This document shows positions 1 to 9,692 of a DNA stretch of 64,000 nucleotides, in pieces. This DNA is from Paenibacillus peoriae (GTDB lineage: Bacteria; Bacillota; Bacilli; Paenibacillales; Paenibacillaceae): contig NZ_CP092831.1 in the NCBI RefSeq assembly GCF_022531965.1, forward strand, positions 4,659,001 through 4,723,000, in the 5' to 3' direction. The translations under genes and the position numbers were made by a program. The notes beneath the pieces are model-generated. The model made no database searches and had not been told where the DNA came from. It saw only the letters and a list, made by a program, of their open reading frames with translations. How positions within the stretch are numbered: the stretch's first letter is position 1; each line of letters starts with the position of its first letter.

Positions 1-150
1 GGTTCCTGCTCATAGCCTACGAGGTTAGCTGACGGATTCGGGCAGCACAGTATGCCCTATTTACACTTCCGATCCACCAGTGATCGGCTGTAAAATTCAC
101 CCCAGTAACATGGTTCCCCCGTTTTCCCATAGAAATTCGGCTCAACTGTA
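1..150 (-). promoter_or_regulatory. c-di-AMP riboswitch (ydaO-yuaA class), facing off the left edge
   Basis: Read on the minus strand, this stretch carries three blocks typical of the ydaO-yuaA aptamer in the right order: GGGGGAACCA (120-111), GGGGTGAAT (103-95) and, at 42-15, the long conserved block CCCGAATCC..GTCAGC..TAACCTCGTAGGC. The class binds cyclic di-AMP and usually turns off genes for cell-wall hydrolases or potassium and osmolyte transport. The controlled gene lies left of base 1 and is not visible, and the last helix and expression platform may also be cut. The identification rests on remembered consensus blocks, not on a covariance search. Confidence 0.82.
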
Positions 151-187
151 TATCATTACCTATGTATTTTATAGGCATTGCCTCAAG

Positions 188-216
188 ATTATAATCCTTC
201 TATATCCAGATCACAA
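188..216 (-). promoter_or_regulatory. Probable sigma-A promoter of the riboswitch transcript
   Basis: On the minus strand TTGTGA (216-211) is followed after 17 bases by a perfect TATAAT (193-188). Transcription would start near 181, about 30 bases before the riboswitch aptamer, which is the expected geometry for a leader RNA. Confidence 0.55.
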
Positions 217-413
217 AACCGATTTCGTCGAAAAAACGTGAAATTGGCTTTATTTTGCGAATGGGCATCGTTTAATCGCAGCTTATCTTATTTTATTGGA
301 ACTTTAAAGTGCTTTCACTCTATTTTCATGAATATCGCTGGTCTGTTGGCGGGAACCTGTGCAGTATGATATCTTTAATGGATGTTCTTATTTACAGATT
401 AAGGAGGAAACTC

Positions 414-2144
414 ATGAATCCTATCGGGAAACCGGTCGTGCTCACGGCCAACTTCAAAAAATTAGGCTTGCTGGGCGGGATTGGCCTGATTTGCTTTTTT
501 ATCTTTCAATTGCTTATTCCCTCGCTTAGCAATCCAAGTCCAGAATCAGTAATGAACGCAAAGGTCATCAGCAAACAAGAAGCGGTTATACACGCATTGG
601 ACTTCGCCCGCTCTGAGCTGGGCTATACTGAATCACAGCCAGAGGAGCCTGTCGTGACCTATCAGGCCGAAACAGATTTGTACGGTTATTTATCTAGAGA
701 AAAACTGCTTCAACAGTACGACCGTACATGGAAGAAAAATTACCCTTACGAAACCTTTCGGGTCGATCTGCCTGAATCCTCAGCGAAGAGCAAGCTGCAA
801 ATTCATGTAGATTTATCCACTGGGAAGGTCGTTAGTTTTAAACGGATCACCTCCAGCACCAATTACACGCAGGCTGATATTTCTACGGATGAACAAGCAC
901 GTAACAGGCTTGTACGTGTGGCTGAGGACGGCATGACGCTTGAAGCCAAGGAGCAGGCGGCCGCTGTATGGGTGAAGCGCTTTGGCTTTAAGCCGTCGGA
1001 CTTGAAGCTCGCGACCACTGAAAAAGAAGGCGGATTAAAGTATACCGTAGACGATAAAAAAATCGGCGCCTCGGTACTTACACTGGCTTTTACTTTTGAA
1101 GACGGTGATGTCCGCTCCTTCACTCAAAGCTTTTCGGCCCCGTCATCCTATACCGATTATATCGAAAAGCAAACATTTTGGGCGAATTGGATGACCTATG
1201 CGGGTTATGCCCTATTTAGCTTTGTGCTGGGTGTACTTGCCATTGTGTATGCGTCACTCACCCGACGACATACTTCATTTGTACGCGGCATTGTTCTATC
1301 CGTTATATACTTTATTGCTAGTATAGCTGGGACCATGAACATGCTGCCTTTATTGCAAGCAGAAGCAGGCGGTAAGGGCATGCTTATATTTCTTATGGTT
1401 TTCCAGATTGGTGTTACCTTCTTCATGGCTGTAGCGCTCTACTTCTCCTTGGTCGGCGGTGACGGACTTATGCGTCAGGTTGGACTGAATGCATGGCCGC
1501 GTGCAAAAGAGCCGGGCTACGGGCTGTATGTGCTTCGCAGTATGTATGTTGGCTACTTGTGGGCCTTTATTTTACTCGGGGTACAATCCATCTTGTTCTT
1601 TATACTGGAGCGCACATTTAATACATTCTCCACCACAGATGCCACGCAATCCCCTTACAATATGGCTTATCCATGGCTACTGCCGATTATGGCCTGGATG
1701 GCAGGTATTGGAGAAGAGACTGTCTACCGTCTGTTTGGTATTCCGATGGTCAAAAAAATAGTGAAAAATACTTTTGTTGCTTGTCTGATCACCACGCTGA
1801 TTTGGGCACTGGGACATACACTTTATCCGATCTATCCGGTGATTTCCAGACCTATTGAGCTGACTTTTCTTGGTTTGCTGTTCAGTTTTGTGTTCCTGCG
1901 TTACGGCTTTATTGCCGCCATGTTCAGCCACGTTATTTTTGACAGCATTCTAATGGGACTTAGTGTGATGAGTCTGGGAGATACTGTGAATGTGAGCGCT
2001 GGTCTATTCTGGATCTTACTTCCAGCCATTGTGGGGTATATCATTTATTGGTTTAGTCCTAAAAAGCCAAATCGAATGATGTTTGAAACTGTAAAAAAAG
2101 AGGAGCCGTATTCTACGACTCCTCCTCCCGAAGGGCAGCTATAA
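414..2144 (+). CDS. CPBP family (Abi/CAAX-type) intramembrane metalloprotease
   Basis: A 576-residue membrane protein. The start at 414 is chosen because AAGGAGG (401-407) sits seven bases before it; the longer open frame upstream has no such site. One membrane segment near residues 20-40 is followed by an extracytoplasmic region of about 230 residues, then a block of several hydrophobic helices. The helix block carries the CPBP motifs: E434-E435-x3-R439, then H468 (GHTLYP) and H506 (HVIFDS), the presumed metal-binding glutamates and histidines. Relatives cleave membrane substrates or process peptides, and the substrate here is unknown. The large N-terminal outer domain resembles PepSY-type repeats, an inference from pattern only. 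Its 3' end overlaps the convergent uvrC by 32 bases. Confidence 0.8.
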   Translation: MNPIGKPVVLTANFKKLGLLGGIGLICFFIFQLLIPSLSNPSPESVMNAKVISKQEAVIHALDFARSELGYTESQPEEPVVTYQAETDLYGYLSREKLLQQYDRTWKKNYPYETFRVDLPESSAKSKLQIHVDLSTGKVVSFKRITSSTNYTQADISTDEQARNRLVRVAEDGMTLEAKEQAAAVWVKRFGFKPSDLKLATTEKEGGLKYTVDDKKIGASVLTLAFTFEDGDVRSFTQSFSAPSSYTDYIEKQTFWANWMTYAGYALFSFVLGVLAIVYASLTRRHTSFVRGIVLSVIYFIASIAGTMNMLPLLQAEAGGKGMLIFLMVFQIGVTFFMAVALYFSLVGGDGLMRQVGLNAWPRAKEPGYGLYVLRSMYVGYLWAFILLGVQSILFFILERTFNTFSTTDATQSPYNMAYPWLLPIMAWMAGIGEETVYRLFGIPMVKKIVKNTFVACLITTLIWALGHTLYPIYPVISRPIELTFLGLLFSFVFLRYGFIAAMFSHVIFDSILMGLSVMSLGDTVNVSAGLFWILLPAIVGYIIYWFSPKKPNRMMFETVKKEEPYSTTPPPEGQL

Positions 2145-4197
2145 TCTGACGAGCAAGCTTATCCCCAATAGAGAGAGGCCGGAAGTCTTCGACACTGGCC
2201 TCTCTTATTTTTTTGAGTGATCCAAAATGCTTAAGCAGTAACTTACGCCGTTTCTCGCCAATGCCTGGAATAGAGTCCAGTCGGGAAGTTACCATAGACT
2301 TGCCGCGTTGCTCGCGGTGGAACGTAATGGCAAAACGGTGAACCTCGTCCTGAATCCGTTGCAGCAGATAAAATTCTTCGCTATTGCGTGCAAGTGTCAC
2401 GGCCTCAGAGGACTCTCCCACTAATAGTTGGGAAGTTCTATGTTTGGCATCCTTCACCAGACCACACACAGGAATGAACAAACCCAGCTCATTTTGCAGT
2501 ACATCGGTCGCCGCCTTAATTTGTCCACGTCCACCATCCACAACGATCAAATCGGGACGTTCCAGATTTTCCTTAAGCACACGTTCATATCGGCGCCGGA
2601 TAACCTCACGCATCGTTTCATAATCATCTGGTCCCTGCACAGAACGGATCTTATATTTTCGATACTCCTTCTTAGCAGGCTTACCATCAATAAACACGAT
2701 CATGGCGGAGACTGGATCGGAACCCTGGATGTTGGAGTTATCAAATGCCTCCACCCGGTGCAAGCTATCCAGCCCAATGGCACGTCCGAGATTGCTCGCA
2801 GCTTTGGATGTCCGTTCCTCATCTCGTTCGATCAACTTAAACTTCTCATCCAAAGCAACACGTGCATTTTCCGTCGCCATGCCTGTCATTTGCTTTTTCA
2901 GTCCACGCTGCGGTACAAGTACCTTTACATCCAACCATTCAGCCAGAGCGAGAGCCGCCGTAGCTGGGTCCTCCAGTCCACCGGATAGTTGAGTTTCTGT
3001 TTCCTTTATCTCGGCATCTTGGTCACCAGCTTGATCTTGATTTGTTGCTGCTGCATAAGTTGCTTGTTCTTCAGCCACCAGCAGTGAGTCAGCAGAATGC
3101 TCTGTCTCCGTTTGTATCGCCTTCTCATCTGTCTGTCCGGTAACATCGGCTGTAGCTGCACTGTGGAGTGCAGTTTCAGCCGCAACCGGTTGATCGACAT
3201 TGACCTGTTCCGCCTGCATCAGCTTAGGAGAATCCGGCAGCAATATTTCCTGCGGCACTGCTGGGTTGTCACTATAATATTGCGTCACATAGGACATAAA
3301 ATCACTGTAAGCCTCACCGTAGAAAGGAAAAGTCGACATATGGCGCTCGATCATTTTACCTTTGCGGACATATAGGATCTGTACACACATCCAGCCCTTA
3401 TCTACTGAAAAACCGAATACATCTCGATCTTTCGCATCCGATGTGGTGATTTTCTGCTTTTCCATCATCGCGTCGATGCTGATAATCTGATCTCGCAACT
3501 CCTTGGCCCGCTCAAAGTACAATTCCTCTGCGGCCTCCTGCATTTTACGCTGAAGATCCTTTTTAATTTCCTCATGTCCCCCGCTCAAAAAGGAACCAAT
3601 TTCCTGACCAATCTGGTCATACGTTTCCTTCTCGACCTCTTTCACACAAGGCCCCAAACATTGATGCATGTGATAATACAGACACACTTCCTTGGGCATC
3701 ACACCACACTTGCGTAACGGATACATACGGTCCAGCAGCTTCTTCGTCTGATGTGCCGCGTAGGAATTGGGGTACGGACCAAAATATTTTGCTTTATCTT
3801 TCAGAACGCGACGGGTCACCTCCAGCTTGGGGTGTGCCTCGTTCGTAATTTTCAAATACGGAAAGGTTTTATCATCCTTCAATAGCACGTTATAGCGCGG
3901 CTGGTACTTTTTAATGAGGTTGCACTCCAAAATGAGTGCCTCCATATTACTGCCTGTAACGATATATTCAAAATCACGGATATCGGAAACCAGTCGCTGC
4001 GTCTTGCCGTTATGGCTACCTGTAAAATAGGAACGGACCCGGTTTTTCAACACTTTGGCCTTGCCGACATAAATAATGGTGCCTTCGCTATTCTTCATCA
4101 GATAACAGCCTGATGCATCCGGCAGTAACGCTAATTTGTGCCGTATGTTCTCTAGCGCCTTCTCCTGATTCTGCAAGTCCTCCGCATAAGGTTTCAT
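2113..4197 (-). CDS. uvrC: Excinuclease ABC subunit C (UvrC) with linker insertion
   Basis: The dual-incision nuclease of nucleotide excision repair, acting with UvrA and UvrB. The Met at 4197 is preferred because AAGGAGG (4214-4208) lies ten bases upstream, giving 694 residues. Domains in order: GIY-YIG nuclease at about residues 20-100 (GCYLMKN, YVGKAK), a UVR motif for UvrB contact near 205-245, the RNase H-like second nuclease (VDGGRGQ near 560) and a C-terminal helix-hairpin-helix ([11 protein letters not shown]). Most UvrC proteins are about 600 residues. The extra length is an Ala/Gln/Thr/Glu-rich low-complexity stretch at roughly residues 324-413, between the two nuclease halves (see findings). 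Transcribed toward, and overlapping, the CPBP protease gene. Confidence 0.97.
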   Translation of the reverse strand: MKPYAEDLQNQEKALENIRHKLALLPDASGCYLMKNSEGTIIYVGKAKVLKNRVRSYFTGSHNGKTQRLVSDIRDFEYIVTGSNMEALILECNLIKKYQPRYNVLLKDDKTFPYLKITNEAHPKLEVTRRVLKDKAKYFGPYPNSYAAHQTKKLLDRMYPLRKCGVMPKEVCLYYHMHQCLGPCVKEVEKETYDQIGQEIGSFLSGGHEEIKKDLQRKMQEAAEELYFERAKELRDQIISIDAMMEKQKITTSDAKDRDVFGFSVDKGWMCVQILYVRKGKMIERHMSTFPFYGEAYSDFMSYVTQYYSDNPAVPQEILLPDSPKLMQAEQVNVDQPVAAETALHSAATADVTGQTDEKAIQTETEHSADSLLVAEEQATYAAATNQDQAGDQDAEIKETETQLSGGLEDPATAALALAEWLDVKVLVPQRGLKKQMTGMATENARVALDEKFKLIERDEERTSKAASNLGRAIGLDSLHRVEAFDNSNIQGSDPVSAMIVFIDGKPAKKEYRKYKIRSVQGPDDYETMREVIRRRYERVLKENLERPDLIVVDGGRGQIKAATDVLQNELGLFIPVCGLVKDAKHRTSQLLVGESSEAVTLARNSEEFYLLQRIQDEVHRFAITFHREQRGKSMVTSRLDSIPGIGEKRRKLLLKHFGSLKKIREASVEDFRPLSIGDKLARQIIAALREEES

Positions 4198-4267
4198 TTG
4201 CCCGGTTCCTCCTTCCATTCTTAATGACTACTCAACTAACTACTTATAATATATAGGAATAATACAC

Positions 4268-4298
4268 AAAAACGCCCCCGGTATTTACAACCGGAGGC
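4268..4298 (-). terminator. Rho-independent terminator of trxA
   Basis: On the minus strand the arms GCCTCCGGT and ACCGGGGGC (one G-T pair) enclose a seven-base loop and run into TTTTT. It lies 60 bases after the trxA stop and before uvrC. Confidence 0.8.
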
Positions 4299-4357
4299 AT
4301 TGACCTTTCATGGCCGCTCCACCAAGCCCCCGCGGGAGCATGGGTCACATGCAATGA

Positions 4358-4675
4358 TTATTGGTGTTTAGTAAGCATGCTTTTCAGCGCTTCTTTGGAG
4401 TTCAGACCTACCACTTTATCAACAGGCTGTCCGTCTTTGAAAACGATCAGGGTCGGAATACTCATCACGCCGAAACGGGAAGCAGACTCTGGATTTTCAT
4501 CCACGTTCACCTTCGCGATTTTGACGCTGTCGCCAACTTCTGTGGACAGATCCTCCAGAATAGGAGCGATCATTTTGCAAGGACCGCACCATGGCGCCCA
4601 AAAATCAACCAAAACGGTTCCTGTGCCTTCGACTTCTGCGTTGAAGGATTGATCGGACACGTTAACAATTGCCAT
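4358..4675 (-). CDS. trxA: Thioredoxin
   Basis: A 105-residue cytoplasmic thioredoxin, the general protein disulfide reductase fed by thioredoxin reductase. The active site WCGPCK is at about residues 29-34, with the usual cis-proline (SIPTL) near residue 74 and the conserved D-F-W-A-P lead-in. Length and motifs are fully standard. The start has AAGGAGG with a spacing of about seven bases. It appears to be a single-gene transcript, with its own promoter region upstream and a terminator downstream. Confidence 0.98.
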   Translation of the reverse strand: MAIVNVSDQSFNAEVEGTGTVLVDFWAPWCGPCKMIAPILEDLSTEVGDSVKIAKVNVDENPESASRFGVMSIPTLIVFKDGQPVDKVVGLNSKEALKSMLTKHQ

Positions 4676-4743
4676 TGTATGTTCCTCCTTTATAGAAAAG
4701 TCAAGATTATTATAACCTGTAATGTCTGTTTCGACACCTTTTA

Positions 4744-4772
4744 ATTATATCACAATAGTCTTTTAATTGTAA
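4744..4772 (-). promoter_or_regulatory. Probable promoter of trxA
   Basis: Minus strand TTACAA (4772-4767), 17-base spacer, TATAAT (4749-4744). A second TATAAT lies nearer the gene at 4714-4709, so trxA may have two start sites, as is common for thioredoxin genes in Bacillota. Confidence 0.5.
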
Positions 4773-4800
4773 GATATCGAAATAGCAGACGGATAAACGC

Positions 4801-5748
4801 TTACCCCCGCTGATTTTTTCCCTTTACGGTAATGACATCTACAAAAGGACGAATCCGGTCCATCAAGCGTTGTCCTTTATACATTTCCTCTCCATCCTTG
4901 CTCGTAAAGCTGAGATGCTTCTCCAGTCCCTGCAACGAATAATTGGAAGTATAAAAAGTAGGTTTGCGGTTCATTCGGTAATTCAAAATAGAGCCCATCA
5001 CGTGGTCCCGTACCCACGGGCTTAAATTTTCGGCACCAATATCGTCAAATACAAGCAGATCACAATTTTTGAGCATTTCGGTCGTTTCCTTCAACTTCTG
5101 CCCATCCTGGATCATGGACTTTAAGTCCTCCACAAAATCAGGCATATACACGATCACACCGTTCAGACCCGACAGGGCCAACTCGTGCAATAGATAGCCC
5201 ATCAAAAAAGTTTTACCCGTACCAAACGTACCTTCCAGATACAGTCCTTTTTTGGATAGACCCTGACTTTTCGTTTCTTCAATGTAACGGAATAGCTGTG
5301 TGACGGCAGGCATGCGTTGTGAATCTTTGCGCGCAATTTCAAGGGCGTTATATCCCTCCAGAAGTGCGCGTTCATCCACATAGAAGCTTTTAATTCGCTC
5401 ACGCACCCGTTGCTCATGTTGGGAAGCAATCTGCTTCGCACATGGGGTCCGAATGTCTACAATTTCAGCAGTTCCATTCGGATATTCCACGCCCAGCTTG
5501 CAAAAGTGGCCCTGAAAATCGTTAGGACACCGTTCCAATCCCGGACAATTGTCGCAATTTCGACGATCTCGGGCATACTGAAAGAGCATGCTCATGTTGA
5601 GTCGCAATTGTGTTTCGTCCACATCAGGATGCGCAGCACAAAACTCCTGCACGAGCGGATCATTTAGAACCTGATCGGCTACATTGCGAGTGCGCTGGCG
5701 AAACGAAGGGTTCTGCATCTGCTGCAGCAAATCGCCCAGTGATTCCAA
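4801..5748 (-). CDS. dnaI: Primosomal helicase loader DnaI
   Basis: 315 residues. An AAA+ ATPase that loads the replicative helicase onto DNA during initiation and restart. The N-terminal part (about 1-140) has the Cys-rich helicase-binding zinc region (CDNCPGLERC..FQGHFC near residues 80-103). The ATPase domain shows Walker A GTFGTGKT near residue 175, Walker B LLVFDDIG near 232, and an AAA+ sensor region (TSNY). AAGGAGGAGCG precedes the ATG. It follows dnaB by 53 bases in the same direction with no terminator visible between them, the usual dnaB-dnaI operon. Confidence 0.95.
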   Translation of the reverse strand: MESLGDLLQQMQNPSFRQRTRNVADQVLNDPLVQEFCAAHPDVDETQLRLNMSMLFQYARDRRNCDNCPGLERCPNDFQGHFCKLGVEYPNGTAEIVDIRTPCAKQIASQHEQRVRERIKSFYVDERALLEGYNALEIARKDSQRMPAVTQLFRYIEETKSQGLSKKGLYLEGTFGTGKTFLMGYLLHELALSGLNGVIVYMPDFVEDLKSMIQDGQKLKETTEMLKNCDLLVFDDIGAENLSPWVRDHVMGSILNYRMNRKPTFYTSNYSLQGLEKHLSFTSKDGEEMYKGQRLMDRIRPFVDVITVKGKNQRG

Positions 5749-5801
5749 GAACGCTCCTCCTTTCTTAAAAAGTGCAGAGTTATGGATACCTTAAAATCTA
5801 C

Positions 5802-7319
5802 CTACACCTTTTTCTGTTTACCGGATTGCATTCGTTCGGCCAGACGCAGCAGTTCATCCAATTCTTCCTCAGATACAGACTCCTCGGAAGGTTGATCTTG
5901 AACGATTGGAATGGATGGCTTGGCTGGCCCGTTATTTTTGGCATACGCGCGGGATCGACCGCCGGAAGGAGAAGCAGAGGACTGTTTTCCTTTTACCTTA
6001 GCTTGATCCCTTATATATTGAACGGCTTTCTCGTAAGTGTTTACCTGCTTAAGCAGCATATTGGAAGCAACGGCCTCGACAAAGTTGCGGTTAATCCGCT
6101 GATCGCTCCCGGATATGAGCAGTGACATCAAATAATGGATCAGCACGTTGATGACTTCGCCTGGCAGCTTATAGCTGATATCAATTTTCTCGAATATATC
6201 CAGCAGGTTACCGGGAACCGTGCCGGGGAAAAAGGTTTGCAGCAAACGGCGATAAGGCTCGTTGCGCAACATCATATTATATTGGTGAATGTCACACTTG
6301 GCTGTGAATTGTGGGGGAACCTCCACATAAAATTCCATTTCCACAGCTTGCTCTGCAGGCGGCTCTTCAGATGTGGAAGCTTCCCTTTGGCGCAAAGCAA
6401 CTACCTTGGCGGCTTGAACCTGCTGCTCCTCCTGACGCTTGCGATCCTGTCTGGAGTGCTGGCTAGCCCGAAGCTGAAGCTCGTCGAGCAACAAGTCGCC
6501 TGCTTCGGTAAAAATACCATCCTCATCCAGCAATCGGCTAATATCCTGTACAGAAAGATCAAATTTGCGAACAACGTAATTGACCATGCCTAACTGCTCG
6601 TGCTCAAACCGAAGACGCTCCACGTGCTTACGATTGGCAGATTCACGCGGAAAACGGAGAATAATATCTGCATAATTCAATGCTTCCTCCGATTCTGACG
6701 CAAGTGGTCCAGTCTGACGGCTAGTAGACACCTCGGACAACGCCTGCTCCAATTCATAATCTATAACATGGGTATTCAGTTCAAATAACTCATAAAAAGG
6801 AATCGAAATATTCTCTTTATTATAGGAAGATTGCGACCATTCGCTAGATTCTCTGCTCCACAATGATTCTCTCAGAGAAAGCACTGCAAACTTACCGATT
6901 TTGTCTCTCAACAAAAGGGTGAGATGCTGTGTTCTGAAAAATTCAGCAGGTGCGAGCGGCGGCTGCATCTCATATTCATACATATAGTCGTCCGTTTCGG
7001 GTGCATACAGCCTGGACGTCTGTAACAGACCGACGGCCTCCAGTTTGGAGGTCTGTTCAATCAAATACTTGCGTCCCTTCTCACTCGGCTCCAGTCCCAG
7101 TGTCAGAAAAAGGCGACGCTGCTGTTCCAACGGCGAATAACCGATTTGTCCGACTGGCACATGCTGGAACAACAGTCGATACAGACTGACCGCAAATGCG
7201 CCTACCATCGGCTGATAGACGCTTCCCAGCATCAATTCATCCAGTGCGCTCAAGCCAAATTCCCGATAAACGCAGTAGCGGTGGTTCTCAGTATAGTGCA
7301 GCAGGTTTTTCATCCGCAT
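5802..7319 (-). CDS. dnaB: Replication initiation and membrane attachment protein DnaB
   Basis: 505 residues. This is the Bacillota DnaB (not the helicase), which with DnaD and DnaI recruits the helicase at oriC and at stalled forks and tethers DNA to the membrane. The N-terminal winged-helix region includes LDELMLGSVYQPMVG, and the C-terminal half carries the DnaB/DnaD-type helical domain (INRNFVEAVASNMLLKQV..YEKAVQYIRDQ). A charged, glutamate-rich, presumably flexible tail (EESVSEEELDELLRLAERM) ends the protein. A Gln/Glu/Arg-rich, probably coiled segment lies near 285-325. GGAAAGGAAG precedes the first ATG. First gene of the dnaB-dnaI unit. Confidence 0.92.
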   Translation of the reverse strand: MRMKNLLHYTENHRYCVYREFGLSALDELMLGSVYQPMVGAFAVSLYRLLFQHVPVGQIGYSPLEQQRRLFLTLGLEPSEKGRKYLIEQTSKLEAVGLLQTSRLYAPETDDYMYEYEMQPPLAPAEFFRTQHLTLLLRDKIGKFAVLSLRESLWSRESSEWSQSSYNKENISIPFYELFELNTHVIDYELEQALSEVSTSRQTGPLASESEEALNYADIILRFPRESANRKHVERLRFEHEQLGMVNYVVRKFDLSVQDISRLLDEDGIFTEAGDLLLDELQLRASQHSRQDRKRQEEQQVQAAKVVALRQREASTSEEPPAEQAVEMEFYVEVPPQFTAKCDIHQYNMMLRNEPYRRLLQTFFPGTVPGNLLDIFEKIDISYKLPGEVINVLIHYLMSLLISGSDQRINRNFVEAVASNMLLKQVNTYEKAVQYIRDQAKVKGKQSSASPSGGRSRAYAKNNGPAKPSIPIVQDQPSEESVSEEELDELLRLAERMQSGKQKKV

Positions 7320-7372
7320 TCCAACATTCTTCCTTTCCTGACATAACGGTCTCCAAGATGTTTTTCTATTCT

Positions 7373-7402
7373 ATCATACTTGCCTTCTGGTGGGACCAAC
7401 AA
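7373..7402 (-). promoter_or_regulatory. Probable promoter of dnaB-dnaI; 7320-7664 intergenic region
   Basis: Minus strand TTGTTG (7402-7397), 18-base spacer, TATGAT (7378-7373), about 50 bases before dnaB. The whole 345-base gap between dnaB and hemQ is non-coding. It also holds a TATAAT on the plus strand near 7560 that may serve hemQ. I saw no DnaA box or riboswitch in it. Confidence 0.45.
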
Positions 7403-7664
7403 AATAAGGGCAATTGTTCTCCTTTTTGGCAGCCGTATTCGTCTGAGTTCTACTTTTTTCGAGAATACTAACTATTTTATGACTTTGTGACCTGCATCAT
7501 GGTAAAAATAAAATTCTTCACACTTCTTTCATTGGTGAAAAGCTTTACTTTGAGCTACAATATAATGGTTAAGTATCACGTATTGGATACAGGAATGATA
7601 TTAGGAAGTACACATATTTCGGCTAAGCCGATTACCATTTACAGATCGTAAAGGAGTGTAGATC

Positions 7665-8444
7665 GTGAGTCAACATCAACCTCAACAAATCCCAGCAACA
7701 CCTAACGAAGTAGCCTCCACACTGGAAGGCTGGTATGCGCTTCACGATTTTCGGTCCATCAACTGGACAGCATGGAAGACCGCAGACGATGAAGAGCGCG
7801 CCGGAGCACTGGACGAGCTTCAAGAGTTTATGAAGGAATGGAACGTTACCGAGGAAGCGGGTCTGGGCAGCTCAGCTGTCTATACTGTAGTCGGACAAAA
7901 GGCTGATTTTGTCATGATGCACCTGCGCGAAACGCTGGAAGACCTCAATAAACTGGAAAATGATTTTAACAAAACAACCTTCGCCAAATATACAACTAAA
8001 ACCTACTCTTATGTGAGTGTGGTGGAACTAAGTAATTATTTGAGCAAAGATGAAGATCCTATGCAAAATCCACAAATTGTCGCACGCTTGAAGCCTGTAT
8101 TAAACAAGGCCCGTTATATTTGTTTCTATCCAATGAACAAAAAACGTGATCTAGATGACAACTGGTACATGCTTTCAATGGACGAGCGTCGCACCTTGAT
8201 GCGCAGCCACGGTTTAATTGGACGCAGCTATGCTGGCAAAGTAAAGCAAATCATTTCCGGTTCTGTCGGCTTTGACGATTGGGAGTGGGGCGTAACACTG
8301 TTCTCCGATGACGCACTTCAGTTCAAGAAGCTAATCTACGAAATGCGTTTTGATGAAGTCAGTGCCCGTTACGGTGAATTTGGCTCCTTCTATGTCGGCA
8401 GCGTGTTGAATGAAGAATCATTTGAAGACATGTTGAAGCTGTAA
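7665..8444 (+). CDS. hemQ: Coproheme decarboxylase HemQ/ChdC (chlorite dismutase family)
   Basis: 259 residues, starting at GTG behind AAAGGAG. HemQ performs the last step of the coproporphyrin-dependent haem pathway of Gram-positives, using peroxide to decarboxylate coproheme III to haem b. Family features include the central YPMNKKR segment with the catalytic Tyr, the downstream MRSHGLIGR with the proximal His ligand, the [19 protein letters not shown] strand region, and [18 protein letters not shown] at the C-terminus. Length is normal for the family. It stands alone, followed by a strong terminator. Genes using haem (ctaA, ctaB, truncated haemoglobin) occur elsewhere in the window. Confidence 0.93.
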   Translation: MSQHQPQQIPATPNEVASTLEGWYALHDFRSINWTAWKTADDEERAGALDELQEFMKEWNVTEEAGLGSSAVYTVVGQKADFVMMHLRETLEDLNKLENDFNKTTFAKYTTKTYSYVSVVELSNYLSKDEDPMQNPQIVARLKPVLNKARYICFYPMNKKRDLDDNWYMLSMDERRTLMRSHGLIGRSYAGKVKQIISGSVGFDDWEWGVTLFSDDALQFKKLIYEMRFDEVSARYGEFGSFYVGSVLNEESFEDMLKL

Positions 8445-8480
8445 AGCACAACCGTCAGTACCATATCGCAGCATACAATT

Positions 8481-8527
8481 AAGGATTCCGCGAACTCCCA
8501 CTTTCGGGACGACGGAATCCTTTTTTT
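8481..8527 (+). terminator. Terminator of hemQ
   Basis: Perfect 10-base arms AAGGATTCCG (8481-8490) and CGGAATCCTT (8513-8522), followed by a run of T. The run ends at the stop codon of the convergent permease gene. Confidence 0.88.
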
Positions 8528-9692
8528 ATTGCAGCACAGGCTCCACCACGACGGACGAATCCTCACTTTTCGCCAGCTTTCTTTTCTCCAAAGCGATCTG
8601 AATAAAGATAACAAGCAGCAGACCACTTAATAGGATCAAAAAGCCGCCAAGCTCAGGAATAAAATACTTCAGGCTCCCACCTTTGAAGCCCATCCCTCTC
8701 AAAAACTTGAAGTGCCAGGTCAATGGAAGAATATTACTAATATATTGCAGCGATGTAGGCAGCATAGCTACTGGCAATTGAGCGCCGCTCAGTAAAAACG
8801 AAGGCAGTATAATTAGCATGAGGCGTGGGGAAGCTTTTCCCGGATTCGCCGCATTCCACCCTAAAGCCATCGCAAACAAACTCAACGTAATCGTGTACAG
8901 GAGAAATGGAATACTGAGCTGCCATACATTCGCTTCAAAGCGTAGTCCGCCAATTTGCTTAAGTAAACCAATGGACAGGTAAAAGGACACACATCCTACT
9001 AACGCATACGGCAACACCCTAAGAATCAAACCATACGAAAACTGAAGCTCCTCTTTTAATCTTCCTTGCTCCCGCAATCGCGGGACAATTGTCAGTACAG
9101 TAGCACCCATCAGTGAAATCATGACCGTATTAATGAACCCCATAACTGAGGTCATCAAAGTAGCATTGGTAGGATTATATAACAGGCGCTGCTGAAGCAG
9201 CATATTGGAAGTAAGCCCTGTAACCTGGCTGTCACTCATTCCCATCCCCTTTAATCCACCACCAGCCAGCATCGCATTTTCCGTCGCCATGATCTCTGTG
9301 ACTGCCGAGCGTAGATTTCCAGTAGCCTGACCTACCGTATTATCTACATAAAAACCGATGTTGCTCTGAACTCCTTTGATCCTATTTTCCTCCAACCCAG
9401 CTGGAAGGTAAATCACCGCAAAAAACTTTTCATTATATAAAAGTAAATTCGGATCGGCTTCATTCTCTTGCACATGGCGTACATCAATATACTGCGATGC
9501 ATCCAATTTATTAATAAGCTGTCGGCTATAACTGCTATGATCTAAATCGACTACAGCTACAGAGGCATCGTTAAGCTGATTATTTTTAAAAACAAATCCA
9601 AAGGCTACAGCTACTACGATAGGAACGAGCAGCATGATAAAAACCATCTTGCCGCTGATCATCAGCTTCCATTCTTCTATAAACGCCTTCAT
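8526..9692 (-). CDS. ABC-2 type transporter permease (YhgE/DrrB-like)
   Basis: 388 residues. One N-terminal membrane helix (about 15-35), an extracytoplasmic domain of roughly 140 residues (AVVDLDHSSYSRQLI, typical of ABC-2 exporters of the YbhR/YhgE kind), then about five helices toward the C-terminus. It overlaps the hlyD-like gene upstream by four bases (ATGA type), so the two are translationally coupled. No ATPase gene is adjacent, so the nucleotide-binding partner must come from elsewhere or be dispensable. The MarR gene in front suggests a drug or toxic-compound efflux role (inference). Confidence 0.85.
   Translation of the reverse strand: MKAFIEEWKLMISGKMVFIMLLVPIVVAVAFGFVFKNNQLNDASVAVVDLDHSSYSRQLINKLDASQYIDVRHVQENEADPNLLLYNEKFFAVIYLPAGLEENRIKGVQSNIGFYVDNTVGQATGNLRSAVTEIMATENAMLAGGGLKGMGMSDSQVTGLTSNMLLQQRLLYNPTNATLMTSVMGFINTVMISLMGATVLTIVPRLREQGRLKEELQFSYGLILRVLPYALVGCVSFYLSIGLLKQIGGLRFEANVWQLSIPFLLYTITLSLFAMALGWNAANPGKASPRLMLIILPSFLLSGAQLPVAMLPTSLQYISNILPLTWHFKFLRGMGFKGGSLKYFIPELGGFLILLSGLLLVIFIQIALEKRKLAKSEDSSVVVEPVLQ

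Noticed and set aside
1..150. M-box (magnesium) riboswitch
   Set aside because: The GCTGCCC segment looked similar at first, but the GGGGGAACC, GGGGTGAAT and GTCAGC-TAACCTCGT blocks fit the ydaO-yuaA class and not the M-box.
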